Of a DNA stretch of 64,000 nt, positions 34,854 to 45,586 are shown piece by piece. The notes under the pieces were generated by a model. That model was not told where the DNA came from, searched no databases, and worked only from the letters and a program-made list of their open reading frames with translations. The stretch is from Chelatococcus sambhunathii. GTDB lineage: Bacteria; Pseudomonadota; Alphaproteobacteria; Rhizobiales; Beijerinckiaceae. Position numbers and translations under genes: made by a program. Position 1 is the stretch's first letter. Each line of letters opens with the position of its first letter. Where the stretch lies: the NCBI RefSeq assembly GCF_001418005.1, contig NZ_LIOL01000006.1, positions 124,001 to 188,000 of the forward strand, in the 5' to 3' direction.

Positions 34854-35498
34854 TCATGCCCGCTCCCCCTCTGCCCCGCCGGACATGTCGACGCCGGGCA
34901 CATGCGCGTCGATGCTCAGCGTCTTCGTCCCCTCGAGCCCAAGCGGCGCGTGGGTTGCGGCGATGATGAGGCCGCCCTCCGCCAGATGGCCCTGCATGAC
35001 CTCGGCGAGCCGGGCCTGCGAGGCCGCATCGAGGGCCGAGGTTGGCTCGTCGAGGAGCCACAGCGGGCGACGGGAGACGAAAAGGCGGGCGAGCGCGACG
35101 CGCCGCCGCTGCCCGGCGGAGAGATAGCCCGCCGGCAGGTCCGCGGCGCGGGCGAGGCCGACGCGCGCGAGCGCTTCGCGCGGGGAGAGCCGCGGCCGGC
35201 CGAGCATGGCGCCGGCGAAGGCGAGGTTCTCCTCGGCCGTCAGCGACGCCTTCAGCCCTTCCTTGTGACCGACGTGGTTGGCGACCTCGGCGAGCGTCGC
35301 CTCACCGATGCCCTCGGCGCGGATCTCTCCCGCCGCCGGCGTGAGGCGGCCGGCGAGCATGGCGATGAGGCTCGACTTGCCGGCGCCGTTGCGACCGGTG
35401 ACGACGAGCGCCTCGCCGCTCGCCAGCGCGAAAGAAAGGTCCCTGAACAGAAGACGTTCCCCGCGCCGGCAGGCGAGCCCTTCAACCGAAATGCGCAT
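34854..35498 (-). CDS. ccmA: Haem exporter ATP-binding protein CcmA
   Basis: 214 residues. Walker A GRNGAGKSS at 35-43, signature LSAGQRRRVALARLFV, Walker B WLLDEPTSALD. Short ABC subunit of the CcmABCD complex. It is the first gene of ccmA-ccmB-ccmC-ccmD-ccmG on the minus strand, with a divergent promoter region shared with acnA. Confidence 0.95.
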   Translation of the reverse strand: MRISVEGLACRRGERLLFRDLSFALASGEALVVTGRNGAGKSSLIAMLAGRLTPAAGEIRAEGIGEATLAEVANHVGHKEGLKASLTAEENLAFAGAMLGRPRLSPREALARVGLARAADLPAGYLSAGQRRRVALARLFVSRRPLWLLDEPTSALDAASQARLAEVMQGHLAEGGLIIAATHAPLGLEGTKTLSIDAHVPGVDMSGGAEGERA

Positions 35499-35701
35499 GA
35501 GCCCGCCCCTCTCGCATGCCTGCCTTCTTTAGAATGATTGTCGTCCGTGTAGCGGAACGCAGGAAAATTCTCTATATGACCCGTGGCTGCGCCGCGCGCC
35601 TCGTCGCGTGGATCCCCGGGCGCCCCCGGAGCGGCGCGCGCACTTCGCGCATCGGCCGAACGAACCTCTAGTTCGATCATCGTGATGTGAGGATCCCAGC
35701 C
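35499..35701. promoter_or_regulatory. Shared ccmA/acnA divergent promoter region
   Basis: 203 bp. At 35528-35542 the sequence TTTAGAATGATTGTC matches the left half and centre of the TTTAGAA...TTCTAAA motif bound by Irr in Rhizobiales; the right half is degenerate. A CTATAT hexamer (35572-35577) is a possible -10 for acnA, and CGAAC-CTCTA-GTTCG (35660-35674) is a short inverted repeat nearer the start. Aconitase and cytochrome c maturation both consume iron or haem, so joint iron control would make sense but is not shown. Confidence 0.35.
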
Positions 35702-38410
<2,709 letters not shown>

Positions 38411-38470
38411 TCCGAGCCGGCAGGCCGGCGCTTGCGCAGGCACCGGCAGCGGGTTTATGGAGAACAACGA

Positions 38471-38496
38471 CGCCGGCGGTTGGACAACCGCCGGCG
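38471..38496 (+). terminator. Hairpin after acnA
   Basis: CGCCGGCGGTTG pairs perfectly with CAACCGCCGGCG (12 bp, effectively an 11-bp stem with a 4-nt loop), 60 bp after the acnA stop. There is no T-run. A second inverted repeat AGCGGATG/CATCCGCT at 38536-38561 follows in the acpXL leader. Confidence 0.6.
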
Positions 38497-38604
38497 CTCA
38501 TGTATAGGGAACCGCTTTCAACGGAACCTGCGTTCAGCGGATGACGGGGCGCCCATCCGCTACCGCTGCTCCGCCCCGCCGCAAACAGACAGGAGAGAGA
38601 AGCG

Positions 38605-38883
38605 ATGGCTTCCACTTTCGAGACCGTCGCCGGCATCATCTCGGAGACGTGCGACATCCCCCGCGAACAGATCACGCCCGAGAGCCACGCGATCGACGAT
38701 CTCGGTGTCGACTCGCTCGCCTTTCTCGACATCGCCTTCGCCATCGACAAGGCCTTCGGCATCAAGCTGCCGCTCGAGACGTGGACGCAGGAAGTCAACG
38801 AAGGCAAGGTGCCCGCCGAGGAATATTTCGTGCTCAAGAACCTGTGCGCACGTATCGACGAGCTCGTCGCCGCCAAGGCCTGA
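38605..38883 (+). CDS. acpXL: Acyl carrier protein AcpXL for the very-long-chain acyl group of lipid A
   Basis: 92 residues with the phosphopantetheine serine S37 in [12 protein letters not shown]. The sequence [20 protein letters not shown], the later [12 protein letters not shown] and the first place in a fabZ-fabF-fabF-adh-lpxXL cluster identify AcpXL, the carrier dedicated to 27-hydroxyoctacosanoate in Rhizobiales. A good RBS (aggagag) precedes the ATG. It loads the growing chain for LpxXL to transfer. Confidence 0.95.
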   Translation: MASTFETVAGIISETCDIPREQITPESHAIDDLGVDSLAFLDIAFAIDKAFGIKLPLETWTQEVNEGKVPAEEYFVLKNLCARIDELVAAKA

Positions 38884-38960
38884 CGCACGCCTGAAAACGT
38901 CTTTTCACCGGCGGTGCGGCCTTTCACCGCGGCGTCGGGCCGGCAGATCCCGAAGAGCCC

Positions 38961-39434
38961 ATGCGCCTCGAATACTTCCAGATGATCGACCGTGTCGCCC
39001 TCTTCGAGGAGGCGGGCGAGCGGCTCGAAGCCCATTCGACGGTGCCGATGGCAAGCCCCGTCTTCGAGGGGCATTTTCCGGATCACCCGCTGATGCCGGG
39101 TGTGCTCCTCACCGAGACCATGGCGCAGGCCTCGGGCTATCTCATCCTGGCGCTGACGCGCTTCACGCATATGCCCTTCCTCGCCGGCGTCGAGAAGGCG
39201 AAGTTCCGTTCGTTCGTCGGGCCGGGCGCGCCGCTCGTCATCGAGGCCAGACGCATCCACCAGGGTTCCGGCTACGCCGTGACCAGAGCGAAGATTTCGA
39301 GCGCCGGCAAAGGCATCTGCGACGCCGAGCTCATGTTCCGCATGCTGCCCTTCCCTGCGGGGCTGTCGGACCGCATGCGGGAACAGGCCCTTGGACTCGG
39401 CCTTGCGCTCGACGCGCCCGTCCCGGAGGCATGA
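38961..39434 (+). CDS. fabZXL: FabZ-type 3-hydroxyacyl-ACP dehydratase of the VLCFA cluster
   Basis: 157 residues, hot-dog fold. The active-site His H38 in FEGHFPDHPLMPGVLLTE and E52 in the following helix (TETMAQASGYL) are kept. It removes water from the 3-hydroxyacyl chain during elongation on AcpXL. It lies 77 bp after acpXL and overlaps nothing; the fabF2XL ATG begins 1 bp after its stop. Confidence 0.93.
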   Translation: MRLEYFQMIDRVALFEEAGERLEAHSTVPMASPVFEGHFPDHPLMPGVLLTETMAQASGYLILALTRFTHMPFLAGVEKAKFRSFVGPGAPLVIEARRIHQGSGYAVTRAKISSAGKGICDAELMFRMLPFPAGLSDRMREQALGLGLALDAPVPEA

Positions 39435-39435
39435 C

Positions 39436-40569
39436 ATGACGCGCGAGGTCTTCATCACCGGCATTGGCATCGTCTCCAATCTCGGCGAGGGCATCGAGGC
39501 GCATCTTGCCGCGATCGACGCCAGCCGTCCGGCGACGGTCGAGGCCGAGCGCTTCAAGCCGCACCTGGTGCATCCGATGGTACCGCTCGAATGGGAACGG
39601 CAGATCCCGAAGAAATCCGACCAGCGGCAGATGGAAGTCTGGCAGAAGCTCGGCGTCTATGCGGCGGGGCTCGCCCTGGACGATGCCGGCATCAAGGAGG
39701 ACAAGGCGCTCCTCGGCAAGCTCCACCTCGTCTGCGCGGCCGGCGGCGGCGAGCGCGACTATCAGGTGGACGGCCAGGTGCTCACCGGCCTGCCCGAGGC
39801 GGCCGATCCTGGCGCCTTTCTTAACGAGCGGCTGATGAGCGATCTCCGGCCCACGCTCTTCCTCGCCCAGCTGTCAAACCTCCTCGCCGGCAACATCTCC
39901 ATCGTGCACGGGGTGACCGGCGCAACGCGCACCTTCATGGGCGAGGAGCAAGCCGGCGTCGATGCCTTGCGGATCGCCAAGGCGCGCATCGCCGCGAACC
40001 AGGGCGACATCTTCCTCGTCGGCGGCTCCTACAATGCCGAGCGGCCGGACGTGCTGCTCGTCTACGAGATGGCCGGCCTCCTGTGGAAGGGTCATTTCGC
40101 CAGCGTCTGGGAGCGCGGTGAGAAGGGCGGTTTCATCCCCGGCAGCGGCGCAGCCTTCCTCGTGCTTGAGGCGCGCGACCATGCCGAAGCGCGCGGGGCA
40201 ACGGCCATCGCCCGGCTTGCGCATGTGGGCGCCGATCAGGCGCGCCGCGTGCCCGGCGCGGCGGGCGAGGCGCTCGACGGCCTGTTCGAAAGGGCCGGCG
40301 GCTTCGACGCGGCGAGCGGCCTCGTCGTCTCGGGCGCCACCGGCGTCGCCGGCATCACGGCGGAAGAGAAGGCGGTGCTCGACCGGCGCACCGACGGCAC
40401 GCGGCGCATCGCCACGGGCGACCTCTTCGGCAACATGCTGGAGCCGCAGTTCCCCGCCGGCGTCGCGCTGGCAGCGGCCCTCGTCAGGCGCGGCGACGCG
40501 CGGCAGGCGGCGGTGACGAGCATCGGACATGCCCGAGGCGAGGGCCTCGCCCTCATCGAGCGCATCTGA
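39436..40569 (+). CDS. fabF2XL: Degenerate ketosynthase (FabF2XL), likely chain-length-factor-like
   Basis: 377 residues from ATG 39436. The overall thiolase fold is kept (start MTREVFITGIGIVSNLGEG, GGSYNAERPDVLL, GFIPGSGAAFLVLEARDHAE), but the active-site triad is missing: the nucleophile loop reads HGVTGATRTFMGEE without Cys, and the two His motifs (NAHGT and NKxxxGH) are replaced. The only cysteine of the protein is C100, far from the site. It is about 50 residues shorter than FabF1XL. It probably pairs with the intact FabF1XL as a non-catalytic partner that sets chain length. Cluster position matches rhizobial fabF2XL. Confidence 0.88.
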   Translation: MTREVFITGIGIVSNLGEGIEAHLAAIDASRPATVEAERFKPHLVHPMVPLEWERQIPKKSDQRQMEVWQKLGVYAAGLALDDAGIKEDKALLGKLHLVCAAGGGERDYQVDGQVLTGLPEAADPGAFLNERLMSDLRPTLFLAQLSNLLAGNISIVHGVTGATRTFMGEEQAGVDALRIAKARIAANQGDIFLVGGSYNAERPDVLLVYEMAGLLWKGHFASVWERGEKGGFIPGSGAAFLVLEARDHAEARGATAIARLAHVGADQARRVPGAAGEALDGLFERAGGFDAASGLVVSGATGVAGITAEEKAVLDRRTDGTRRIATGDLFGNMLEPQFPAGVALAAALVRRGDARQAAVTSIGHARGEGLALIERI

Positions 40570-40581
40570 GCGGAGGCAGAA

Positions 40582-41865
40582 ATGGCCACGCCCCACAGGG
40601 ACAAGCATGGGCGCCCCCTCGTCGTCGTGACGGGCATGGGAGTCGTCACCTCGCTCGGCGAGGGCAAAACCGACAACTGGACGGCCCTGACGGCCGGGCG
40701 TTCAGGCATCCACCGCATCAACCGGTTCGCCATCGACAACCTGCGCACGACGATCGCCGGCACCGTCGATTTCGTGGCTGCCGAACCGTTCTGCGCGCCG
40801 GCGCTGTCGGAGCAACTCGCCCTGCGCGCCGCCAAGGAAGCGGTCGCGCAAGCGGACATCGGCCGACCCGGCGATTTTCCCGGCGCCCTGTTCATGGCCG
40901 TCCCCCCCGTGGAGATGGAATGGCCGCAGCGCGAGGCGCTGGCGCAGGCTGGCAAACGCAATGGCGAGACCAGTTACGGCACGCTTCTGGCGGGCGCCGA
41001 GACAGGCCGTTTCAAAGCCTGGCACGAACTGTTCCTCTTCGGCACGGTGGCAGCTCGCATCCAGGACCGCTTCGGCACCAAGGGCTCGCCCGTCTCGCTG
41101 TCGACCGCCTGCTCGTCGGGTGCCACCGCCATCCAGCTCGGCGTCGAGGCGATCCGCCGCAGCGAGGTTTCGGCGGCGCTCGCCATCGGCACTGACGGCT
41201 CGGTGAACCCGGAATCGCTCATCCGCTTCTCGCTGCTGTCGGCGCTTTCGACGCAGAACGACCCGCCGGAGGAGGCCGCCAAGCCGTTCTCCAAGAACCG
41301 CGACGGCTTCGTCATGGGCGAGGGCGCGGCGGCACTGGTGCTGGAGGACTATGACCACGCGCTCGCGCGCGGGGCGACGATCCTCGGCTTCGTCCTCGGC
41401 TGCGGCGAGAAGGGCGACGGCTTTCACCGCACGCGCTCGAGCCCGGACGGGGCGCCCGCCATCGCCGCCATGCGTGAAGCCATCGCGGACGCGGGGCTGA
41501 CGCCGGACGACATCGACTATATCAACGCGCATGGCACGTCGACGCCGGAGAACGACAAGATGGAATCGATGGGCTGCCTCGCCGTCATGGGTGAGCGCAT
41601 GCGCGAGGTGCCGATCTCGTCCAACAAGTCGATGATCGGCCACACGCTGACGGCGGCCGGCGCCATCGAGGCGGTGTTCTCGCTCCTGACCATCGGCGAG
41701 GGGCGCATTCCGCCCACCATCAACTACAAGGTGCCCGACCCGACGATCCCGCTCGACGTGGTGCCGAACGTGGCGCGGGACGCAAGGGTCGGCCGCGTGC
41801 TCTCCAACTCCTTCGGCTTCGGCGGGCAGAACACCTGCCTCGTCTTCGCGGCGGAACCGGCATGA
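40582..41865 (+). CDS. fabF1XL: 3-oxoacyl-ACP synthase FabF1XL (intact ketosynthase)
   Basis: 427 residues with the complete Cys-His-His triad: C177 (SLSTACSSGATA), H317 (NAHGTSTPEND) and H354 (NKSMIGHTLTAAG). It condenses malonyl-ACP with the chain held on an ACP to elongate the lipid A very-long-chain acid. It lies 12 bp after fabF2XL; the stop overlaps the next ATG. Confidence 0.95.
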   Translation: MATPHRDKHGRPLVVVTGMGVVTSLGEGKTDNWTALTAGRSGIHRINRFAIDNLRTTIAGTVDFVAAEPFCAPALSEQLALRAAKEAVAQADIGRPGDFPGALFMAVPPVEMEWPQREALAQAGKRNGETSYGTLLAGAETGRFKAWHELFLFGTVAARIQDRFGTKGSPVSLSTACSSGATAIQLGVEAIRRSEVSAALAIGTDGSVNPESLIRFSLLSALSTQNDPPEEAAKPFSKNRDGFVMGEGAAALVLEDYDHALARGATILGFVLGCGEKGDGFHRTRSSPDGAPAIAAMREAIADAGLTPDDIDYINAHGTSTPENDKMESMGCLAVMGERMREVPISSNKSMIGHTLTAAGAIEAVFSLLTIGEGRIPPTINYKVPDPTIPLDVVPNVARDARVGRVLSNSFGFGGQNTCLVFAAEPA

Positions 41866-42623
41866 GCGGCGAACCCGCAAGGCGCGTTCTCGTCACCGGC
41901 GGCGCCAAGGGCGTCGGCGGGGCCATCGTGCGCGCGCTCGTGGCGCAGGGCTTCGACGTCGATTTCACCTACCGGGCTTCGGCCGAGGCGGCAGAGGCCC
42001 TCGCCGGGGAGCTCGAACAAGCCCATCCCGGCCGCTCGGTGCGGGCGCTCGCGCTTGACCTCGCCGACCGGGCGGCGCTCGACGCCTTCTGCGCGGCCGT
42101 CGAGGAGACGGCCTACTTCGGCCTCGTGCACAATGCCGGCCAGTCCTACGACGCGCTCGCGGCCATGATGGCGCAGGACAAGGCGGAAGCGGCGATGCAG
42201 GTCAATTTCTGGTCGCTGACCCAGATCGCCAAGGGCCTGATGCGCACCATGCTGCGTGCGCGGGCCGGGCGCATCGTCGTCATCGGCTCCGTGGCGGCCC
42301 TGCAGGGCAACCCGGGCAATGCCGCCTATGCCGCCTCCAAGGGCGCGCTCCTCAGCTACATCCGCACGCTCGCCGTGGAAACCGCCAAGCGCGGCGTCAC
42401 CGTCAACTACGTGGCGCCGGGCTTCATCGACACGGACATGATGGCGCCCTACGCCGCCTATCGCGCCAATATGGAAAAGCAGATCCCGACCGGCCGCTTC
42501 GCCCGGCCGGAGGAGGTCGCGGGCCTCGTCGCCTTTCTTTTCTCGGAACCGGCAGGCTATATCACGGGGGCGGTCCTGCCGATCGACGGCGGGCTCACCG
42601 CGCAGATCGGCGTGCACCGCTGA
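41862..42623 (+). CDS. SDR-family 3-oxoacyl-ACP reductase-like protein in the VLCFA cluster
   Basis: 253 residues, coupled to fabF1XL by an ATGA overlap. SDR features: VTGGAKGVGGAIVRAL, NAGQSYDALAAMM, the YAASK catalytic pair in GNAAYAASKGALLSYIRT, and a FabG-like end PIDGGLTAQIGVHR. In this place it most likely reduces the 3-oxoacyl chain made by FabF1XL/FabF2XL. The rhizobial cluster usually described has six genes without such a reductase, so this gene fills the missing step. Gene-specific substrate is inference. Confidence 0.85.
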   Translation: MSGEPARRVLVTGGAKGVGGAIVRALVAQGFDVDFTYRASAEAAEALAGELEQAHPGRSVRALALDLADRAALDAFCAAVEETAYFGLVHNAGQSYDALAAMMAQDKAEAAMQVNFWSLTQIAKGLMRTMLRARAGRIVVIGSVAALQGNPGNAAYAASKGALLSYIRTLAVETAKRGVTVNYVAPGFIDTDMMAPYAAYRANMEKQIPTGRFARPEEVAGLVAFLFSEPAGYITGAVLPIDGGLTAQIGVHR

Positions 42624-42667
42624 GGCGGCACGCCCCAGACCAGAATTTCGAAGAGACGGCGAGGCTC

Positions 42668-43690
42668 ATGCGCGCATTAAGGCTCCACGGCGACCGCGAC
42701 CTGAGGCTGGAGGAGATGGAGAACCCGCCCCATCCCGGCCCCGGCGAGGTGCAGGTCCGCGTCCATGCCGTCGGGCTCAACCACATTGACGTGTGGGGTT
42801 TCCGCGGCATGGCCTTCGCCAAGCGCAAGATGCCGCTCGTCGTCGGAGCCGAGGCCGCCGGCGCAGTCGTCGCCATCGGCGAGGACGTGACGCATGTCGA
42901 CGTCGGCGACAAGGTCGCCCTGTACGGCGCGCGCACCTGCGGTATCTGCCGGGCCTGTGTCGAGGGCCGCGACAACCTGTGCGAGAACGTCGGCGGCATC
43001 ATGGGCTTCCATGTCGACGGCTTTGCCTGCGATTTCGTCAACATGCCGCAGCGGCTCGTGGTGAAAGTGCCGGACGAGGTCTCGTTCGAGGACGCGGCCT
43101 GCGCGCCGATCGCCTTCGGCACCGTGCAGCACATGCTGTTCGACAATGCGCGGCTGGAGCCGGGCGAGAGCGTGCTGGTGCACGCCGGCGGCTCGGGCAT
43201 CGGCACCGCCGCCATCAAGATGGCGAAGGCCATCGGCTGCACGGTCTACACCACCGTCGGCGACGACGAGAAGGGCGAGAAGGCGAAGGCGCTCGGGGCC
43301 GATCACGTCATCAACTACCGCAACGAGCGCTTCGAGGGCGAGGTCAGGCGCCTCACCAAGCGCAAGGGCGTCGACGTCGTCTTCGAGCATGTGGGCGCGG
43401 ACACGTGGAACGGCTCGCTGCTCTGCCTCAAGCGCGGCGGCCGGCTCGTCACCTGCGGCTCAACCTCGGGCGTGTCGACGACCATGAACCTGATGCAGCT
43501 CTTCCAGCAGCAGTATCGCATCTTCGGGTCCTTCGGCTGCTCGATGCGCAACATCCGCGAATCGCTCGACAAAATGGCGTCGGGCCTCACGCCGGTGATC
43601 GACACCGTCTTCCCGCTCGAGCATTTCGCACAGGGGCTGGAGCGGCTCGAGAGCCGCAAGGTCTTCGGCAAGATCCTGGTGCGCTTCTGA
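42668..43690 (+). CDS. adh2XL: MDR-family oxidoreductase Adh2XL, probable enoyl reductase
   Basis: 340 residues with the structural zinc tetrad C91, C94, C97, C105 (CGICRACVEGRDNLC) and the nucleotide-binding HAGGSGIGTAAIKMAK. The catalytic-zinc ligands of alcohol dehydrogenases are missing: the first Cys position reads HIDVWG and the GHE motif reads GAEAAG. That is the pattern of quinone or enoyl reductases of the MDR family rather than an alcohol dehydrogenase. It lies 44 bp after the SDR gene and just before lpxXL. Confidence 0.9.
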   Translation: MRALRLHGDRDLRLEEMENPPHPGPGEVQVRVHAVGLNHIDVWGFRGMAFAKRKMPLVVGAEAAGAVVAIGEDVTHVDVGDKVALYGARTCGICRACVEGRDNLCENVGGIMGFHVDGFACDFVNMPQRLVVKVPDEVSFEDAACAPIAFGTVQHMLFDNARLEPGESVLVHAGGSGIGTAAIKMAKAIGCTVYTTVGDDEKGEKAKALGADHVINYRNERFEGEVRRLTKRKGVDVVFEHVGADTWNGSLLCLKRGGRLVTCGSTSGVSTTMNLMQLFQQQYRIFGSFGCSMRNIRESLDKMASGLTPVIDTVFPLEHFAQGLERLESRKVFGKILVRF

Positions 43691-43754
43691 CGATGTGGCC
43701 GAAAGCGCGGCGCATGGCATCGATCCGGTTGAGGGCAGGCGAAGGGGCTGGCGC

Positions 43755-44681
43755 GTGAGGCCGGCTTCAACGCTCAAGCGCGCTGGGCTCGCCGTCGCCG
43801 AGGTCGTGATGGTGGGCCTCGTGCGGGCCGTCTTCGGCGTCCTGCGCCTCCTCGGGCCCGAGCGGGCGAGCAATCTCGGCGGCGCCGTCGCCCGAACCAT
43901 TGGTCCTCTCCTGCCCGTGCACCGCATCGGGCTTGCCAATGCGCGCGCGGCCTTTCCTGAAAAGAGCGAACACGAAATCCGCGCCATCGTGCGCGGTGCA
44001 TGGGAGAATCTCGGCCGTACGGGCGCCGAATATGCCCATCTCGACGTCCTCTTCGACTACGACCATTTCAACCCGAAGGCCGACGCCCGGGTGGAGGTGG
44101 ACGGCATCGAGCATTTCGAGGCCCTGCGCGACGACGGCAAGCCGGGCATCATCTTCTCCGCCCATCTTGCCAACTGGGAGCTGCCGGCCATCTGCGCCGC
44201 CCGCTATGGGCTCGACGCGACGGCGGTCTTCCGCGCCCCCAACACGCCGGCTGTCGCGCGCGTGGTGCACGAGGTACGCAGCGGCACCATGGGCGGGCTC
44301 GAGGCGGCGCGGCAGGGGGCGGCCTTCGCCATGCAGAGCGTGCTCGAGCGCGGCGGCCATCTCGGCATGCTGATTGACCAGCACTTCACCCGCGGCGTCA
44401 CGGTGCCCTTCTTCGGCCGCCCGGCCAAGACCAACCCGATCCTCGCCAAGTTCGCCAGGCGCTTCGACTGCCCGGTGCATGGCGTGCGGGTGATCCGCCT
44501 CCCCGGCCTGCGCTTTCGCCTGGAGCTGACACCGCCCATCGATCTGCCGCGCGACGCCAAAGGCGAAATCGACGTCGAGGGCGCCATGGCCGTCATGACG
44601 GCGGTGGTCGAAGGCTGGGTGCGGGAGCACCCGGAGCAGTGGCTGTGGATGCACAGGCGCTGGCGGGTTCCGGCGCGATGA
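43755..44681 (+). CDS. lpxXL: Lipid A very-long-chain acyltransferase LpxXL
   Basis: 308 residues from GTG 43755, preceded by gaagggg at good distance; GTG 43695 is an alternative that would add 20 residues. It belongs to the LpxL/HtrB family: SAHLANWELPA as the catalytic HxxNWE block, LGMLIDQHFTRGVTVPFFG, and a C-terminal EHPEQWLWMHRRWR. It transfers the long acyl chain from AcpXL to lipid A at the inner membrane. One N-terminal hydrophobic helix. Last gene of the cluster. Confidence 0.93.
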   Translation: MRPASTLKRAGLAVAEVVMVGLVRAVFGVLRLLGPERASNLGGAVARTIGPLLPVHRIGLANARAAFPEKSEHEIRAIVRGAWENLGRTGAEYAHLDVLFDYDHFNPKADARVEVDGIEHFEALRDDGKPGIIFSAHLANWELPAICAARYGLDATAVFRAPNTPAVARVVHEVRSGTMGGLEAARQGAAFAMQSVLERGGHLGMLIDQHFTRGVTVPFFGRPAKTNPILAKFARRFDCPVHGVRVIRLPGLRFRLELTPPIDLPRDAKGEIDVEGAMAVMTAVVEGWVREHPEQWLWMHRRWRVPAR

Positions 44682-44773
44682 TGCCCAGCGTCGCCCATGA
44701 TCAAGGCAAAGTGACTTTCGCGACGGCACGGCTTGCGCTTCATTGTGACCCTTCGGAAAAGGGATCGGTGTTC

Positions 44774-45574
44774 ATGAAGCGCTGGGCCGCCAGCCTCGTC
44801 CTCGCAACCATGGTTCTCGCGGCCGTCAGCTGGGAGCGTGCCCGGGCCGAGCAGGCGATCCATAGTGTAGTCGAGCTGTTCACCAGCCAGGGCTGCTCCT
44901 CGTGCCCGCCGGCCGATGCACTGCTTGGCGAACTCGCGGGTGAGCCGGGTGTCGTTGCCCTGACGCTGCCGGTGGATTACTGGGACTATCTCGGCTGGAA
45001 GGACACGCTCGCAAGCGCGTCCTACACTGCGCGGCAGCGCGGCTATGCAGAACAGCGGGGCGACCGGCAGGTCTATACACCGCAAATGGTCATCGACGGG
45101 CTGCGCCATGCCATCGGCTCGGACCGCAAGGCAGTCGAGGCCGCGCTCGCTGCCGAGAAACAGGCCGGCGCCATGAGCGTGCCGCTCACCCTCTCGTCGG
45201 ATGGGGCGACGGTGCACGTCTCCGTGGCAGCGGCGCCCCAAGGGATTAATGATGTCGTACAGGCTGGCGCCGCGGCAGCTGACGACGAGGCAGAGAAGGG
45301 CCCGCCGAAGGGCGTGCTGTGGCTGATGCCGGTGAAGCGCCGGGAGCGCGTGAAGATTGGCCGCGGCGAGAACACCGGCCGGCAGGTGATCTATACCAAC
45401 GTGGTGCGCGGCATCATGAAGGTGGGCAAGTGGTATGGGCGCGAGGCCACCTTCATGCTGCCGCAGGACATCGCCCGCCCGGACGGATGCGACGGCTACG
45501 TGCTCATCCTGCAGCGCGGCACCGGCAAGGTGCCGGGGCCGATCCTCGGCGCGGCCAAGAGCCCGGGCCTGTGA
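44774..45574 (+). CDS. DUF1223-family secreted thioredoxin-like protein
   Basis: 266 residues from ATG 44774 (GTG 44768 also possible). A signal peptide (KRWAASLVLATMVLAAVS, cut near ARAEQ) is followed by a DUF1223 domain with the CxxC-type motif VVELFTSQGCSSCPPADAL and the conserved PVDYWDYLGWKDTLA. The family is found in alphaproteobacteria and other groups; its role is unknown, although the CxxC suggests a redox task in the periplasm. It is on the same strand as lpxXL, 92 bp away. Confidence 0.88.
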   Translation: MKRWAASLVLATMVLAAVSWERARAEQAIHSVVELFTSQGCSSCPPADALLGELAGEPGVVALTLPVDYWDYLGWKDTLASASYTARQRGYAEQRGDRQVYTPQMVIDGLRHAIGSDRKAVEAALAAEKQAGAMSVPLTLSSDGATVHVSVAAAPQGINDVVQAGAAAADDEAEKGPPKGVLWLMPVKRRERVKIGRGENTGRQVIYTNVVRGIMKVGKWYGREATFMLPQDIARPDGCDGYVLILQRGTGKVPGPILGAAKSPGL

Positions 45575-45586
45575 CTGCGGCGTCCG

